In this document: piece after piece, positions 60,101 through 63,171 of the stretch
Numbering within the stretch: the first letter of the stretch is position 1
Layout of the letters: each line of letters begins with the position of its first letter
Source: Actinoallomurus bryophytorum
Lineage (GTDB): Bacteria; Actinomycetota; Actinomycetes; Streptosporangiales; Streptosporangiaceae
Reading direction: 5' to 3'
NCBI RefSeq assembly: GCF_006716425.1
Contig: NZ_VFOZ01000001.1
Span: 7,006,001 to 7,070,000 of the forward strand
Length of the DNA: 64,000 bases
Position numbers and translations under genes: made by a program
The notes under the pieces: generated by a model
The model's input: the letters and a program-made list of their open reading frames with translations, nothing else
Told to the model about the DNA's origin: nothing
The model's database searches: none

Positions 60101-61466
60101 CGCGGTGATCGCCGCCGCCGGCGGCCGGCTCACCGTGAACGCCGCCGACGTGGCCGACGCCGTGGTGCTGCGCGAGGCGCTGGCCCGGCACGTACGGGAC
60201 AGCGCGGCCTCAACCGGGCTACGGGACCGGCCGTTCATTCACACCGCCTACGTCTTCGAGGCCGGAGAGCGCATCGTCGAGGACTTCTTCGGCCAGGACC
60301 CGGAAGCCGTCGACCGGCGGACGCTGTACCGGCAGATCGATGAGCACGTCGAATCCGGAGCGGCCTGGGACTACATCGCCACCGCCGTCGCCCGGCCCGG
60401 TCACTGGGAACAGATCACCGCCCGGGTGGCACCGGAGCTGCTGGCCGAACTCGCCGATCTGAGCCTGGTCGTCGTCGCCGAGGACGGGCGGATCGATCAC
60501 TATGGCGCCCCGGACGGCAGGCGGCTTGTCCTTGCGCGCACCGGTGCGCAGACCGGAGCGTCCGCAGACTGGGCCGCGCTGGTGCCCGAGACCGAGCATG
60601 CCGAGGGCACGCGGCCGTTCGACGACGTCGTCCTGCCAGCCGGTCACGAGGCGACGGCCGGGAACGCCACCACCGGCACGCTCGCCTCGCTGGGCGCGGA
60701 ACAGCTGCGGACCGCCGAGGCCGAGGACCTGCTGATCCAGCCCACCGAACCCGGTCCGGGCTCGTTCTACAGCGCCGTTCTGGCCGCCGCCGGGGGCGGG
60801 CTCCTGGCGGACCGCGACACCTACGTCAACACTCCGGCCGGGCTCCAGGACACCCTGGCCACGCTGTTCCGCGATCGCCCCGACGTCCTGGACGCCGCCA
60901 CCTGGGCGCGGATGCACCAGATCCAGCTCGGCCCGGACCGGAACGAGGCCGAAGAGCCTCCGCCCGCGGGCGAGCCGTCCCCGGCGCCCGCGGTGAGCAG
61001 CGAGGCGGTCGTCGACGCGATGCGGGATCCCGCCGATCCCCGCGGCGATCGGTTCGCCCGGCTCCTGACCGGTCCCTATCTAGGGCTCGAACTCGGCATC
61101 ATCGAACCGGACGGCACCGTGACCACCGAGGGGGCCGGCCGGCCGATCACGATCGCCCCGGCCACCGGCGACGACGGCACTCCGCACTGGGCCGCCTTCG
61201 CTCCCCGGCCGGCGCACCTCTCGCCGTCCGGCATCGGCCTGCCGGGGCTGCCAGGGCTGCCGGGGCTGCCGGATCTGCCCGACGTCGACCAGCCGCCTGT
61301 GGGCCGGTGGAGCCCGGACGAGTACAAGCTGCTCGAACCCGGCTCAAGTCAGGCCGAGTCCACCTGGCGCGACAGCAGCTACAGCACGACCGAGCACGGA
61401 GACAAGATCTACTGCGTCTCGGTCGCGGTGGTCCTCGCGACGGCCGGCGTCAGCGTGGAGGGATGA
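39150..61466 (+). CDS. Giant T7SS-associated modular protein 2 (7,438 aa) with papain-like and OTU-like modules
   Basis: One uninterrupted 22.3-kb frame; ATG 39150 has GGAG six bases upstream and lies 9 bases after giant 1. Modules in order: DUF397-like N-terminus (C20); beta-rich module A (about 44-200); papain-like (Tox-PL-type) domain, C284/H358/D373; an unrecognised region; a degenerate caspase-like block near 1113; repeated beta-rich blocks (1250-2880); a coiled coil (3110-3225); OTU-like 1 with Ser3637 replacing the nucleophile but H3781 kept; OTU 2 intact (GDGDCFF, C3821, H3998); the module shared with giant 1 (4690-4794); a second copy of module A (from 5002); a second papain-like module (C5849/H5940); five degenerate OTU-like repeats (6085-7355) with a degenerate papain-like one among them; DUF397-like C-terminus (C7422). 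I count five cysteines in all. Probably exported by the adjacent T7SS as a toxin or large effector; no signal peptide. Confidence 0.85.
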   Translation: MVNRVWRTSSRSGTAVHPSCVQVALVDDPREAEGFTSNAAVTKFDLRRADLSDVQLYLNDTGQISALLAQMVAGPNGIAPRWESRDPFQQVIREIAPAGPPSEIAAQVVRFGTAVALESHADLMLGEDGLTIPLPPAADGTPQEVTVFLHAVAEKKGTGFVRERVDASYEFRYTTGDGAEAGERPRRLTIPRGVGLLVSAPADAVSESPTHWFGKPAVEAETTASVAHPATGETGLIGDRDSAGGGSRDGRTAPDRLSAAGLNRLVGKVATFGESLPADEVQICLNLVTELVRQWRPEGIRPVQTVDDMAIGSAAAPRYLNLPPSRWSAATSWNALAGQVPSGGVTVVVIGRPSDRNHAVALIDTAAGVQVFDPRARNDLRVTPIPDDADRPGTGMPALVDARALTINPDGTTRVEPEGTPRPFASTAQALTDPGDPRVGALTLQVELPEVVTLREDVSDAAESEGGFEITARDGTFKVVLDRHNAYVATDDTHYVSREHLRQAGKELKHDNQTSWSILEIVTNPIAVLPGEEHRQNADAIFQNMNDVRSRMNIPAEGTPIEEVFPKDQFNYSGDAEGAFLFPDSRQDAPSTPLHVHYTVGVALESGTSFLKHVRDNTPSRRPKRRITDGIQFADEMVLSYLGQPQSHSRTTVDLLDDKDVSMLRFFLAVVYTQVTALFPPSPDDRGLIKDRTAVTLRTDLATWRNKLPVSIQEFLHSKAADIRAALLRVARGEKPDLPDTVMTQGGLATSNATIGEYLDNALLPVPPNKVIDQDQALGVTTHFSELDTADGNLKAPLVLLELRHYHPDADDFESVFDTYTTLQEQAEQNYESALAILEPEHDDPARISDRREMATRLNTVEDPVVRRTLNALDEIQARDPVLRSAVVGEVIVREDISVELLERLHDYLDDKAVHAGLVAETLGELVHRTEQAQLRRTEQAPHDPLHVEEPLQRLRGAIRELGDVDMVFRVNDTLQHEPALDWTGDPVDAARVAAAVTALESNDAYPASMTARPYAIAHQIVHDTAPPEEAPGGNILDRVQLGFDAAERLVGIWLPGAPDDVQPVNDDLLARLNPPDDTVVVFGAVRNGRVMAGAQGIDLADVIAAKAPGRPLILAMSGGSALAGPLSRRLNVAVMAAPDDVRFDGDAGMLRSVRSAGPNPRSADMRFRMYVAGLPGSEAFEEELAIFTQEAAGSRPTAPPSSTTSEEDGPDDATPHPTGGPGAGQPTVPPQPAPAGGAPGPTGPTGWVFDRSVLSIGTPRAGLPDVPRLIDRLKQVVRDARMLVEDDVWADLPARLLSNYQYVLDGPDWQGNSGLLVQLGPAEVLISLYPSDEKKVPNPESSADGDKTHLAVENMSSVYAIGTHAQTYSGTTSGVQGSAALSFGIGLTPTVFQVLKVGAGLSGTVNRSTRSTTHAADAEIGHVESNRVESTLVALKANWSFKLRTRQENWAGVGRQTLATAQNTAAGRLELWIPEHYLEKAPEQVTAVDPPTPTAGPATAGPAAPADKVKYDRLPSTYYASGLTNLPKLYDRIVDNLEQQGVRLPVGSLIRAELMHQVWNLNANLDQAVNDQHGYWFDLHEWKGKRRGWSLGMRRGRTVASVEVHADRLPKPQRAGATSDKAHLEDVRTAIDGASGGHTISHSTTLSGSAELDVSPPLVEGLGLGVSLSAGVTWSNSDANTAGRTGLWVVVPRFTGQTAGYQAEFAYRAVTMVRRDANDDRWAPRVTGVVKGRALLRLPEPAAFEYGFPVDKNALKQDPGNKSEVPYEREAVRGTGQRPGDPPTKNAPPQLRFGKGVGMGLVSVPETTVNDILRQIKPHLIEKNFLPEDELDKFAGRPWWEHGNLQDSNLDNLVQLEKLVSQRGLDSYYDQIHQDGFSLTLRARKGAVKMDFDVDSAKITIKALNAAPPRFLRSTDQYHTVNLAMGMDTAGQSTSGSRKLAVGGKFKALRSFFKNGLVGVEWQKTVGATDAVNFLTNRPELLEYPGIVDEWELTSDYVVTVEFQHAGLQGEIKPRTRNPDPITIPGQTALARLMQLGTETTPGPTSRGRRTPPEVLKQAVPYFADFSGMRAAATAAFKELSGPAGAADQILDSLAGTTQLRAHLKEILNNQYTTDLPFKPGIFRDTLGALDIGGTMGASTFVDATKDKFVIGLIKLWLAQAFTTDSRSFGLTLDLPDLAFGGDSGHASVAGEVDLNRHLGWNRSHTNGRTGGTELLQLNFNRAYLYETTIDFTVTGKLIKVGKVVPRSTRYESRQVNERTMMYLLAEPEALTLYADDHLPVSDAQLADALERWAKGYEPGAVVEAPLRLGGDVVARILMRWKRETPGLAAPLTGLGADRDGLARRLAWLHAGGALPIVDPTTKQAFNNTFGHALADRPSEFRNIQLPEYLTRADMRNRLLGQHGVYDLTYDNAPSTLQIVKQEIDRAAPGLLAADLELWNGDGRVVGRLQDGIDSMQAVVAQGRDHGLLEDALSPNGQEFYLVNQSKGVLHDVVKITLRYVLTSDPVVHRLVSNTGNENYGHAYEHTSATRSRDASYSLTLPKLGIGLAADANDSPTDPPPTGSAGPALRVAGGHHGSATHAEQATAEQTMYDWTGHYQVRLRHELSVEVRRLETSGRWLNNRLMRWLDRWTHHNAAPPPRREPGTLELEVPRALAEAGVLRRATGVRNLIPLPKLPGNAYVAGTLLDDALPEAIRLLARVFGRDAADVTTRSTLSLPTRLSRTHLRNHLVKATGGRYKVGEHLFIPGHSSDRVTLWLAGDLFDLQEIGAVPTGTGAGRYSKHQSGTTVSTTSDHWRPTVELSGAPSGTMQPHDPPHSGGGSATVTRTTAAAQASGDSQNYRREQHVKELFPVVMVRMRGQFHLQAEKYRHHLWRLRKRSYRGTYHSAPINGDVYAVLGRAQIEEIRAQLARTAEQAGVGPRPTAWPDPEGAPIDLNPLIAQAGRTELGATPLYQFVAQQIRDRLGPQLMGRPSLRRPSLAVTYQPDEHGASQSYAEFLARDLAHELNVYVQLDIMGTGNTGQRRRWVGPDRRVHVFHPVTGHAHPAAPGNVPLVFENELLPADVAQEVGLLPEGLRHHVDAFGVEPALGRIYQTSWLRQQTFEQALRWEIDRHRTLLADLNPDLPELLLRARTAQEFSRRLTAQRDRVRGHIADVLEERAALEQQAAPQEQDEHDRLLEELSGLEHRLEGLRREDDELAQPVTEAHGGENRLDQLGEELVEAAGGTDHAARAIRIRQLVQSLRDELNVAESLRAQRSSRSWPSQVGRWPSRVTEDSIAELERRLRGAGPGSLAIVTTTGPDQRFIAFHQNGQVQWEEVPSGEVMRPQTSARSGTFLALASSGEQLDVDTEIKSAFPELYAFKDLYEATVRSMRQQPSGTRPADTPAPVGLDVMNAYLYEDGNGAHRIERHGSQTLTAVGPMSAYAPLHWLTHDVPERAVTVRDLSQDLADAADFFGFGQGTDEATRADGFLTDRLRRLVRRATTLPMNLPADTRIWFSGPVLTGAAVVTGSGDFLIYSPHLPEVTIEPPRSVYSLVSEPGYTFVIAESALTQPPPTVSVAPKPDSSAAPADGDQSQRPERRTGPSRPGDQRPGQDEAESSRMAGTPQGPSTFASLEEALTRLRLRRVGVALDGDSFFNSLLTADGSPLPSLLKDPADVRRHLADQLRNPRRQDLREAVDYHAIRFFAEQRAGISPAAHDVDEEQISQYRAAVKEDEWRALADQLETPGAWNDLLGEIAPVLADLEFHLRVNLIDLENGRFQPAAKEDGNEITLIYTGTHWDATMPASRIEPPKKVFRSLGEALTGLGLRQVRVAGDGDCFFGSLLTADGSPVPQHMTPTELRRYLAGLLRYQDRAAGDRARDARVTELRTRLSQQAERSLAEERARILVATWDYEQNGYSSEQAVQMAQQEPNDGRRFVPEDLITQSIRPVTAEDWETVIRQIEQPMSWNNVGGDITPVLAALAFGLRIHVINPNGGDYPVGDGRREITLTYNGTHYDATTQAITHAAAATVTRDGQPARSKFFGAADFDATVATVATEEAPLPPWYVGRGGFGDGGVSSMTEVSRKSGPAGGLDQDVDQWITGVTAGMKEATAATVRGQVVEVLGNDDPRTWERLLLHGKLIVADGKRVKLAFSAEKLDYAPPEPAEPYDLRTAGGGGSEPLRFVAAAMHGGLSYASPSVRIDVEHGYSSGRSIAMEVQAGNRVIADATHAYTARIRVAATVNREAKGDLVLPGRARLEFPTVYTSPAELSAADDGPRQDARSTAESPVAEDGPGQEEHPAAESPAVEDGPRQGERPTVTVVEPSVLQGLDYAVSAVAPAELLDALAEELDKELGLPAEAVDEIRQEIAEEHLNEKMLKDRGQWWLTDSWVSDLLSEKLSRWSSFRGHLEVSGTPHKVRYVTTTEQEVLIRNDVADTGMTNAIMRKDHLVRYRTEFSMTVVLRSDLGELSVTGPVLGELAIGREHAVEFERRALGGEPTGSGQVADGGFEEPAGRPEPMPELPAWNPHDPQDPQHPQDPRSPRRFTKRLRDGFGWNTLSAPFQEHGVLDVDDMLRLADLGPIQIALPPAIHRRPHPMLPKPWQALMGYGNVSWVLMGEERSKIISPPGGSGHAPWRYVMDDQAQIIGALFMGQGEADREPRAYISNPAAASPPVVAEDRGEHAAADGAPGAAGEQRPAMGAENQGLDEALRAARLDVLADFVADGGVPQVQLADALGRQWSESAGDDADPLFRALTMLRENPEIQVVTADGRRVAAGDAESDGARVIPPEQRFVIDGRGSVHGPLRPWHHVVDPREPKVLAARMGLGRGTVRETAGLEEVYPGVRNALAHQMRSAGVTDALSAAERQHHTQVLAEKFGVPGLRGAYPELLDGGVAHEFEVGGHVFTVVLDAELRALDPEPVAEGGEEHRRGVTRFEYETAYRLSVTTRRPSEGVVAAQVQELSGDGYWTAVTVPDAYLPDEPVPADELLEVGRLTVRDGPLDDDGIGRLAARPGEETGETFDLTTKGLSGIQVGLIGAAEISTLLAEMVAQDNQVSWAGANADAFQQVLAKIVPSNGRYRVAERILSTGTRAFLEANAPTMMRTRGLVVPLPPVGNGWQQEVRIRMRTFNARHEKTVERGTPEQYTEADPRFGEANDVSGGGLDPHLGTYSGDGELVGFDPVYTIDYRRWRRPRRLPERPAAKVLRKKRRGAPTPLTYTVTQHVKIDRGMEILVPYVRAADHGLPVPARDDLPSAQGERAYLNEDLALAAAYVENLNAGEVLGAIIGNLGRSADPELSRAVDAAFSEEAIRAQYGTARRGGIRQIFAVPARYWRTYGVWDHMNTSPRTTGTVHTGIRVTARETSVEYRRPRPDVKLTTGGQDTAQEFTHKVDYQVEIFHRYTPEELTRRAGQALKAVPTLVEVLPGGESRRRWQRLFPADRPSAGTLNTVGEAAVLVPAHLTTATAPPFPAAGATPSMAPPPVVARTPAPAPSTLATALAEYVRALSMPGAETLPLWAPLAAIPWRRVDQQAVARGVEPVVKAFAAGTQNGHTLDIALSERNLRANIAALLAGTYSIPLADDEHLTAQLVTDRARWLTRAGDLDYYVFDAGYHITGPHGHGVTVTTLGGFVGTLPATVVARLLDENPDLPLDRPPLGDDQLPAEWAQDGTLPAEAIPQVVERAGGPAALDAAGALRLWSRADHLPAATTTARRLTADIGVPVELLVRDPDGSVNRHLVTGADVDAVTQASATETADPPPAVRRTPPELDERAARRPRRSASVLEIGDPAPGAPRKPVTRSSGGPGGGSRGVPILNLDFAPPSARDDEGPPAEPVPGATSHVSQLRTRLESRLAAALAPYDGDAADCVVRMESVRADLFGRPSVVRDDFALHLSRPQDALANALGGAWQPVGHSLDTVIRRLEELGSGAAAFVLMSPPESPSSRSPSSRSPSERTNRHGFVLRNEGGTVFHIETQNPAGDRVRPVEPARDRPRTVDELYRMLDRALPVSTGARAIVVDPSGRAMLPAEEVETAATTVEALVDPSPHLKYGARHQELFAQREDLSTPSDAVPVTPASRDPHPAGGPTADRPGFGLGGTPAGVGWAPVRWARSWGLRFDTAEPGSLYEAVLSANRGWVTVGGEPQALGDAAALRRLLGERMAGNPPEGGIRQWPQVVTGYVSAVRARVFGRFGGGELSPEQARQIEAQIDGGQAWQQVVAAVSRPGYWDELADLVAPPLISEYLGLSLLAVAADGRMTAYGPGSPSAVLIEAMGPGETPGWAGPPAASDSVFGGLSGGQVAWAADTGMRFAGPRRGGGEFFDALVAAGRASAVPLLFGDAGELRRELVRRMRSDVTLTDSGDWTSIVAEYARAEAAAGDGARTGQAPERPDDGDVWQRLIADVQDPRRGSALAGGLWPLLAHRYLGVDVRVVTADGGATSYGDGDPITLALVAREDLPGDAWVALAPVTAPRGQGAGTRPAVVAGGWSEEDPAHHFAGTAADGPGEPTPGPVPVGVSARLADWVRRHRRRFADVPADRDRFYNAVLQATGGGFVAGDGTFVGDATQLRALLVEEIDKARGTDVDLWSVVHTIYAEKYRERARLDSSTGQDEGELAELTDQRIDGGEALRDIIQSIADPDFWPGLADELAPFFLNLVGLGVRVVDPSGVVGRYGRGRPVYVAPVAAEPGHGTRHWVGLPPAATRFAVGSALDAPSLADPLLVRLAQAIDVRKRAIDDTAATMSVPGTLAEAYETDPILVRLRKVRALWPAQGRPGVDDVPGAAGLAGQWEPGRLTTLVAELGGSLSQAWPGGDGARTGAELSFAVELLGALYPGAAGGIRPAGEGGSGPGVPATEWVVVPSLSELAGVVPAGGAAFVIGGRLVRVLVDTTSGLRIVEFDPGEPEAARVVAPTPALIASMAVPADGLALVLGPDGRPLPAEVLGSPFLPADGTAVAVPLPAETEEAPAGTGMETVPPAVSRRQYEWAHEHRARFVAVPPGLNSFFAAVIAAAGGRLTVNAADVADAVVLREALARHVRDSAASTGLRDRPFIHTAYVFEAGERIVEDFFGQDPEAVDRRTLYRQIDEHVESGAAWDYIATAVARPGHWEQITARVAPELLAELADLSLVVVAEDGRIDHYGAPDGRRLVLARTGAQTGASADWAALVPETEHAEGTRPFDDVVLPAGHEATAGNATTGTLASLGAEQLRTAEAEDLLIQPTEPGPGSFYSAVLAAAGGGLLADRDTYVNTPAGLQDTLATLFRDRPDVLDAATWARMHQIQLGPDRNEAEEPPPAGEPSPAPAVSSEAVVDAMRDPADPRGDRFARLLTGPYLGLELGIIEPDGTVTTEGAGRPITIAPATGDDGTPHWAAFAPRPAHLSPSGIGLPGLPGLPGLPDLPDVDQPPVGRWSPDEYKLLEPGSSQAESTWRDSSYSTTEHGDKIYCVSVAVVLATAGVSVEG
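39990..40290 (+). other. Papain-like (Tox-PL-type) module 1 inside giant 2
   Basis: The segment has Cys284 in VQICLNLVTELV, His358 in DRNHAVALIDTAAG and Asp373 in VQVFDPRAR. The order Cys-His-Asp, the spacing, and the hydrophobic strand with HAV followed by FDP match the papain-like toxin/deamidase fold (Tox-PL) of polymorphic toxins. It could be a peptidase or a glutamine deamidase; sequence alone does not decide. Confidence 0.55.
49990..51160 (+). other. Tandem OTU-like cysteine-protease modules inside giant 2 (first degenerate, second intact)
   Basis: Two homologous copies lie back to back. Copy 1 has VALDGDSFFNSLLTADGSP and ends GTHWDAT; copy 2 has VAGDGDCFFGSLLTADGSP and ends GTHYDAT. 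D-G-D-C and H-Y-D are the catalytic signatures of OTU-fold deubiquitinase-type cysteine proteases. In copy 1 the cysteine is serine (Ser3637), so it should be inactive or act as a binding module. In copy 2 C3821 and H3998 are both present. Confidence 0.7.
51918..52055 (+). repeat. Three imperfect 51-bp repeats in giant 2
   Basis: The units encode a chain of about 17 residues of the type EDGP.Q.E.PAAESPAV, acidic and Pro-rich. They form a linker between a beta-rich block and the helical YAVSAVAPAELLDAL region. Confidence 0.6.
56903..56951 (+). repeat. Three 15-bp repeats encoding an SPSSR-type spacer in giant 2
   Basis: TCGCCGTCGTCAAGG is repeated and then degenerates, giving PSSRSPSSRSPSER. 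It sits inside papain-like module 2, just before His5940, in a surface loop by position. Confidence 0.6.
61239..61275 (+). repeat. Four 9-bp repeats encoding GLPGLPGLPGLP near the end of giant 2
   Basis: CTGCCGGGG-type 9-base units give a collagen-like GLP chain followed by DLPDVDQPP, a spacer between the last degenerate OTU-like repeat and the DUF397-like tail. Confidence 0.65.
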
Positions 61467-61470
61467 AAGC

Positions 61471-61651
61471 ACGCTGGGCCGCGAGATTCTCGACCGGATC
61501 CTCATTATGAACGAACGCCACCTGCGCAAAGTCCTCGCCGAAATACGAAAGCTACTTTAATGAACGCCGTCCGCATCGGGCCCTGAATCAGGCCAGCCCG
61601 TTCCGGGCATTACCCGATCCCGTCCACGGCGTGGCGACTCGCGCGCAGTAA
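61471..61651 (+). pseudogene. C-terminal remnant of an integrase-core transposase, frameshifted
   Basis: Just after giant 2 the forward strand encodes TLGREILDRILIMNERHL, then RKVLAE. After one extra base (near 61540) it continues YESYFNERRPHRALNQASP and FRALPDP, with a stop at 61649. This is the C-terminal end of the integrase-core transposase family (…RELLDR.LI…RHL…EY..HYN.HRPHR…LPDP). The catalytic part is missing and the frame is broken, so it is inactive. The following 61652-61942 stretch (291 bases) is comparatively AT-rich; I see no gene or certain promoter in it. Confidence 0.7.
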
Positions 61652-61942
61652 ATTGGTTAGCCAGGGAAAGTTACCTGGGCGGACTATTCCCTCACTTCCT
61701 GGATCGGGTGTGCACGCCACGCGCGTTTACCGGCGACGCCGCTGTTCTCGTTGGGTCGCGCGTTAATGGAAAGTACGTCCTGGTGGAAAGAGTAAATAAT
61801 CCGTCGCTATGTTGACATGGGCTGTATGGATGAGAAACTCGAAAAAGGGGGATATGTCTGCGGGGATTGTTTTCCGGCGGGGTGCTCGATGACGTGCGGC
61901 TTCTGGCCGCTTTTCACTAATCGAGGGGATCGAGGTTTCGCT

Positions 61943-63091
61943 ATGAGAGGCGTGGTGTACGAAGGGCCGCGAACGGTGAGGGTCGAGGATGTGCCGGACG
62001 CGAGGATCGAACGGCCGACGGACGCGCTGGTGAAGATAACCACCACCAATATCTGCGGCTCTGACCTGCACATGTACGAAGGCCGTACGGACCTGGAGAC
62101 CGGTCGCGTGCTCGGCCACGAGAACCTGGGTGAGGTGGTGGAGGTCGGTGAGGCGGTGGATCGGGTCAAGGTCGGCGATCTGGTCTGCATGCCCTTCAAC
62201 ATCAGCTGTGGCTTCTGTGAGAACTGTGAGAACGGGCTCACCGCTTTCTGCCTCATCGCGAACCCGGATCCGAATGTGGCGGGGGCCGCGTACGGCTTCG
62301 CGGACATGGGGCCCTACAACGGCGGGCAGGCCGAGCTGCTCCGCGTTCCCTACGCCGACTTCAACTGCCTCGTCCTGCCGCCGGAGGCGGAGGAGCGGCA
62401 GACCGACTACGTCATGCTGTCCGACATCTTCCCGACGGGTTGGCACGCTACGCAGCTCGCGGGCCTGCGTGCGGGGGAGACGGTCGCCATCTACGGCGCC
62501 GGGCCGGTCGGCCTGATGGCGGCGCTGTCCGCCAAGCTCAAGAGCGCCAGCAAGGTCTTCGTCGTCGACCGGCACCCGGACCGCCTCCGGCTCGCGGAGG
62601 AGATCGGTGCCATTCCCATCGACGACTCGAAGGGCTCGCCCGTCGACCAGATCCTCGACCGGACCGACGGCGCCGGAGTCGATCGGGGTTGCGAGTGCGT
62701 CGGTTACCAGGCTCACGACCCGCAGGGGCACGAGCATCCGAACATGACCTTGAACAACCTGGTCAGATCGGTACGCTTCGCCGGCTCCATCGGTGTTGTC
62801 GGGGTGTTCGTACCGCAGGACCCGCAGAGCCCCGACCCGTTGTACAAGGAGGGCGAGGTCGCCTTCGACTACGGTCTGTTCTGGTTCAAGGGGCAGAGCA
62901 TCGGAAACGGCCAGTGCAACGTCAAGGCCTACAACCGCGAGCTGATGCGCCTCATCCGTACGGGCCAGGCCAAGCCGTCGTGGATCGTGTCGCACGAGCT
63001 GCCGTTGGACCAGGCGCCGGAGGGCTATGAGCACTTCGATCGCCGCGACAACGGCTGGACGAAGGTCGTCCTTCACCCGAACTCCAGCTGA
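61943..63091 (+). CDS. Glutathione-independent formaldehyde dehydrogenase-type zinc alcohol dehydrogenase
   Basis: A 382-residue zinc-dependent medium-chain dehydrogenase. Catalytic-zinc ligands are in ICGSDLHMYEG and VLGHENLG. The structural-zinc cysteines are in CGFCENCENGLTAFC. The NAD-binding motif is IYGAGPVGLMAALSAKL, with the following strand VFVVDRHPDRL giving an acidic residue for NAD. The long C-terminal insertion (DPQGHEHPNMTLNN and VPQDPQSPDPLYKEGE) is typical of the glutathione-independent formaldehyde dehydrogenase subgroup. It should oxidise formaldehyde or other aldehydes with tightly bound NAD. ATG 61943 has GAGG eight bases upstream; the open frame upstream to 61817 encodes a Cys-rich unrelated stretch and is not needed. 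It is convergent with clpB. Confidence 0.88.
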   Translation: MRGVVYEGPRTVRVEDVPDARIERPTDALVKITTTNICGSDLHMYEGRTDLETGRVLGHENLGEVVEVGEAVDRVKVGDLVCMPFNISCGFCENCENGLTAFCLIANPDPNVAGAAYGFADMGPYNGGQAELLRVPYADFNCLVLPPEAEERQTDYVMLSDIFPTGWHATQLAGLRAGETVAIYGAGPVGLMAALSAKLKSASKVFVVDRHPDRLRLAEEIGAIPIDDSKGSPVDQILDRTDGAGVDRGCECVGYQAHDPQGHEHPNMTLNNLVRSVRFAGSIGVVGVFVPQDPQSPDPLYKEGEVAFDYGLFWFKGQSIGNGQCNVKAYNRELMRLIRTGQAKPSWIVSHELPLDQAPEGYEHFDRRDNGWTKVVLHPNSS

Positions 63092-63118
63092 CCTGCAACA
63101 ACGCGCTGAATGACCAGC

Positions 63119-63147
63119 CCCCGCAGAGCCGATCCGGCTCCGCGGGG
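63119..63147. terminator. Bidirectional stem-loop terminator between the dehydrogenase and clpB
   Basis: CCCCGCAGAGCCG at 63119-63131 pairs with CGGCTCCGCGGGG at 63135-63147 around a three-base loop, with one mismatch in 13 pairs. It lies 28 bases after the dehydrogenase stop and 25 bases before the clpB stop on the other strand, and so can end both transcripts. Confidence 0.75.
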
Positions 63148-63171
63148 TCGTCACATGGCGACCGGTCCGGC

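Noticed and set aside
61812-61840. TTGACA hexamer as a -35 box for the formaldehyde-dehydrogenase gene
   Set aside because: No convincing -10 hexamer at 16-18 bases; a single hexamer match is not enough to call a promoter.
61817-61942. Cys-rich N-terminal extension of the formaldehyde dehydrogenase
   Set aside because: The family begins at the MRGVVYEG segment; ATG 61943 has a ribosome-binding site and the upstream stretch is unlike any dehydrogenase domain.
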